Part shown: in pieces, positions 63,484 through 64,000 of the stretch
How positions within the stretch are numbered: position 1 is the first letter of the stretch
Layout: each line of letters opens with the position of its first letter
Origin: Pseudomonas pisciculturae
GTDB taxonomy: Bacteria > Pseudomonadota > Gammaproteobacteria > Pseudomonadales > Pseudomonadaceae
Assembly (NCBI RefSeq): GCF_015461805.1
Contig: NZ_JACVZE010000011.1
Location: forward strand, 103,272-167,271
Length of the DNA stretch: 64,000 bases
Direction: 5' to 3'
Notes under the pieces: model-generated
Seen by the model: only the letters and a program-made list of their open reading frames with translations
Told to the model about the DNA's origin: nothing
Databases searched by the model: none
Program-made: the position numbers and the translations under genes

Positions 63484-63872
63484 TTAGGGTTCAAACCAAC
63501 CAGTTACTGAGAAGTTAACCCGAACGATCGTATTTGAGTTTGCACCGCCGGTGGCCGGCATTAGAAATTGCCCCCCCCCCGAAGTGCGAGAAAAACGGTC
63601 AACGGTGTCGACACCATGTCAGCACTGTCTTTTTTAAATGTATGAACCTCCGGCGTATGGAGGCCTCCATCAATATCGAAGCGGATCTCTGCACGCAAAG
63701 GAAAGGAAGATGAGGACAGTTGGTAAGAGGATTGGAGATAAATGCCCGTAGCCAGCGGCGCCATGAAGCGGGAGAAGTCCACCCTCTTGCCTGGTTCGGG
63801 AATCGTCCCGTCGAGATATGTAGAGTGCGCCCCATCATTTCCGTGTGCATACACTACGTTCGTGCCGGCCAT
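63484..63872 (-). pseudogene. Second tail-fibre C-terminal fragment, frameshifted at a poly-G tract
   Basis: The frame open from 63872 to 63561 (103 codons: VDFSRFMAPLATGIYLQSSYQ..., ending FLALRGGGNF) stops just after a run of ten G (plus strand C 63571-63580). Adding one G, or losing two, restores a continuation QFLMPATGGANSNTIVRV then NFSVTGWFEP with stop at 63484, the same GWFEP ending as the tail-fibre protein at 59803. The 5' part is missing: an IS3-type end abuts the ATG at 63872, which is probably fortuitous. Read as the broken 3' end of a second tail-fibre or spike gene. Confidence 0.65.
63571..63580. repeat. Homopolymer tract of ten C (G on the coding strand)
   Basis: A run of ten identical bases inside the tail-fibre fragment. 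Tracts this long are prone to slipped-strand errors in vivo and to sequencing errors. Confidence 0.95.
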
Positions 63873-63873
63873 T

Positions 63874-64000
63874 TGATCTGGTCAAGTAATCTTGGACACC
63901 ATTTACGGTTTATCCCACCAGTCGCTCGTGAGCGACTGGTGATCGGTAGCCGTTGTAGCTATGCGGCCGAACGGTGTTGTAACGCGATAAGTAGCGCTGC
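63874..64000 (-). mobile_element. IS3-family insertion sequence (partial, right edge)
   Basis: The probable terminus begins TGATCTGGTCAAGTAATC at 63874, followed by the 3' end of a transposase gene and continuing off the window. It abuts the truncated tail-fibre fragment, so it probably interrupted that gene. The other end and target duplication are outside the window. Confidence 0.75.
63910..64000 (-). CDS. IS3-family transposase OrfB C-terminus (partial)
   Basis: The last 29 codons of a transposase, 5' end outside the window. The visible YLSRYNTVRPHSYNGYRSP matches the C-terminal part of the rve integrase domain in IS3-family OrfB (YN-x-RPH-x-GYRSP pattern). TAA stop at 63910-63912. Confidence 0.85.
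   Translation of the reverse strand, partial: QRYLSRYNTVRPHSYNGYRSPVAHERLVG

Overview
The window looks like the chromosome of a fluorescent Pseudomonas (P. fluorescens group). It has high GC, many REPIN-type palindromes with the GTGGGAGSGGGCTTGC core, dense ABC-transporter, TonB-receptor and LysR/LacI/TetR content, and a complete type II secretion operon. No rRNA, tRNA or CRISPR array was seen.

Layout. 1-10.8 kb (minus strand): a catabolic operon with an HAD hydrolase, a PuuB-like FAD oxidase, a Tat-exported peptide/opine-type ABC transporter, and HcnA/HcnB-like ferredoxin and FAD subunits (the last cut by the window edge); an aldehyde dehydrogenase lies just upstream. 11-12.7 kb (plus): GNAT and bicupin genes. 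12.8-21.4 kb (minus): a TonB receptor, polar amino-acid-type ABC transporter, Tat amine oxidase, RidA and an LLM-type flavin monooxygenase, apparently one uptake-and-oxidation module. 21.75-22.53 kb: a 780-bp imperfect palindrome with a REPIN at its centre; its right arm supplies the last codons and stop of gspD. 22.5-32.4 kb (minus): an 11-gene T2SS operon in the order gspE-F-G-H-I-J-K-L-M-C-D, nearly all genes overlapping at start/stop codons. 33.2-36 kb: a secreted GH3 glycosidase with a PA14 insert. 36-42.4 kb: TetR and LacI regulators, divergent from a TonB receptor, LLM monooxygenase and SsuA-like binding protein, with three back-to-back palindromes between them. 42.5-48.9 kb (minus): fecBCDE-like iron transporter and a siderophore receptor carrying a signalling domain. 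49-52 kb: LysR, SnoaL-like, Old Yellow Enzyme and an unknown gene. 52-56.6 kb: a CpxA/CpxR-like two-component system divergent from a stand-alone BamA paralogue, with a CpxR-like box between them. 56.7-64 kb: a lower-GC, probably transferred segment with a DUF115-like gene, an NHL-repeat lipoprotein, an orphan phage tail-fibre gene, an OafA-type acyltransferase, a second tail-fibre fragment (frameshifted at a 10-nt poly-G tract) and the end of an IS3-family element abutting it.

The strongest leads for new biology are the Cpx-linked BamA paralogue, the tail-fibre/acyltransferase island with its poly-G switch or lesion, the palindromic element that rewrote the gspD 3' end, and the triple palindrome in the lacI-TonB receptor divergent promoter. 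All functional statements rest on reading motifs by eye; no database search was run.
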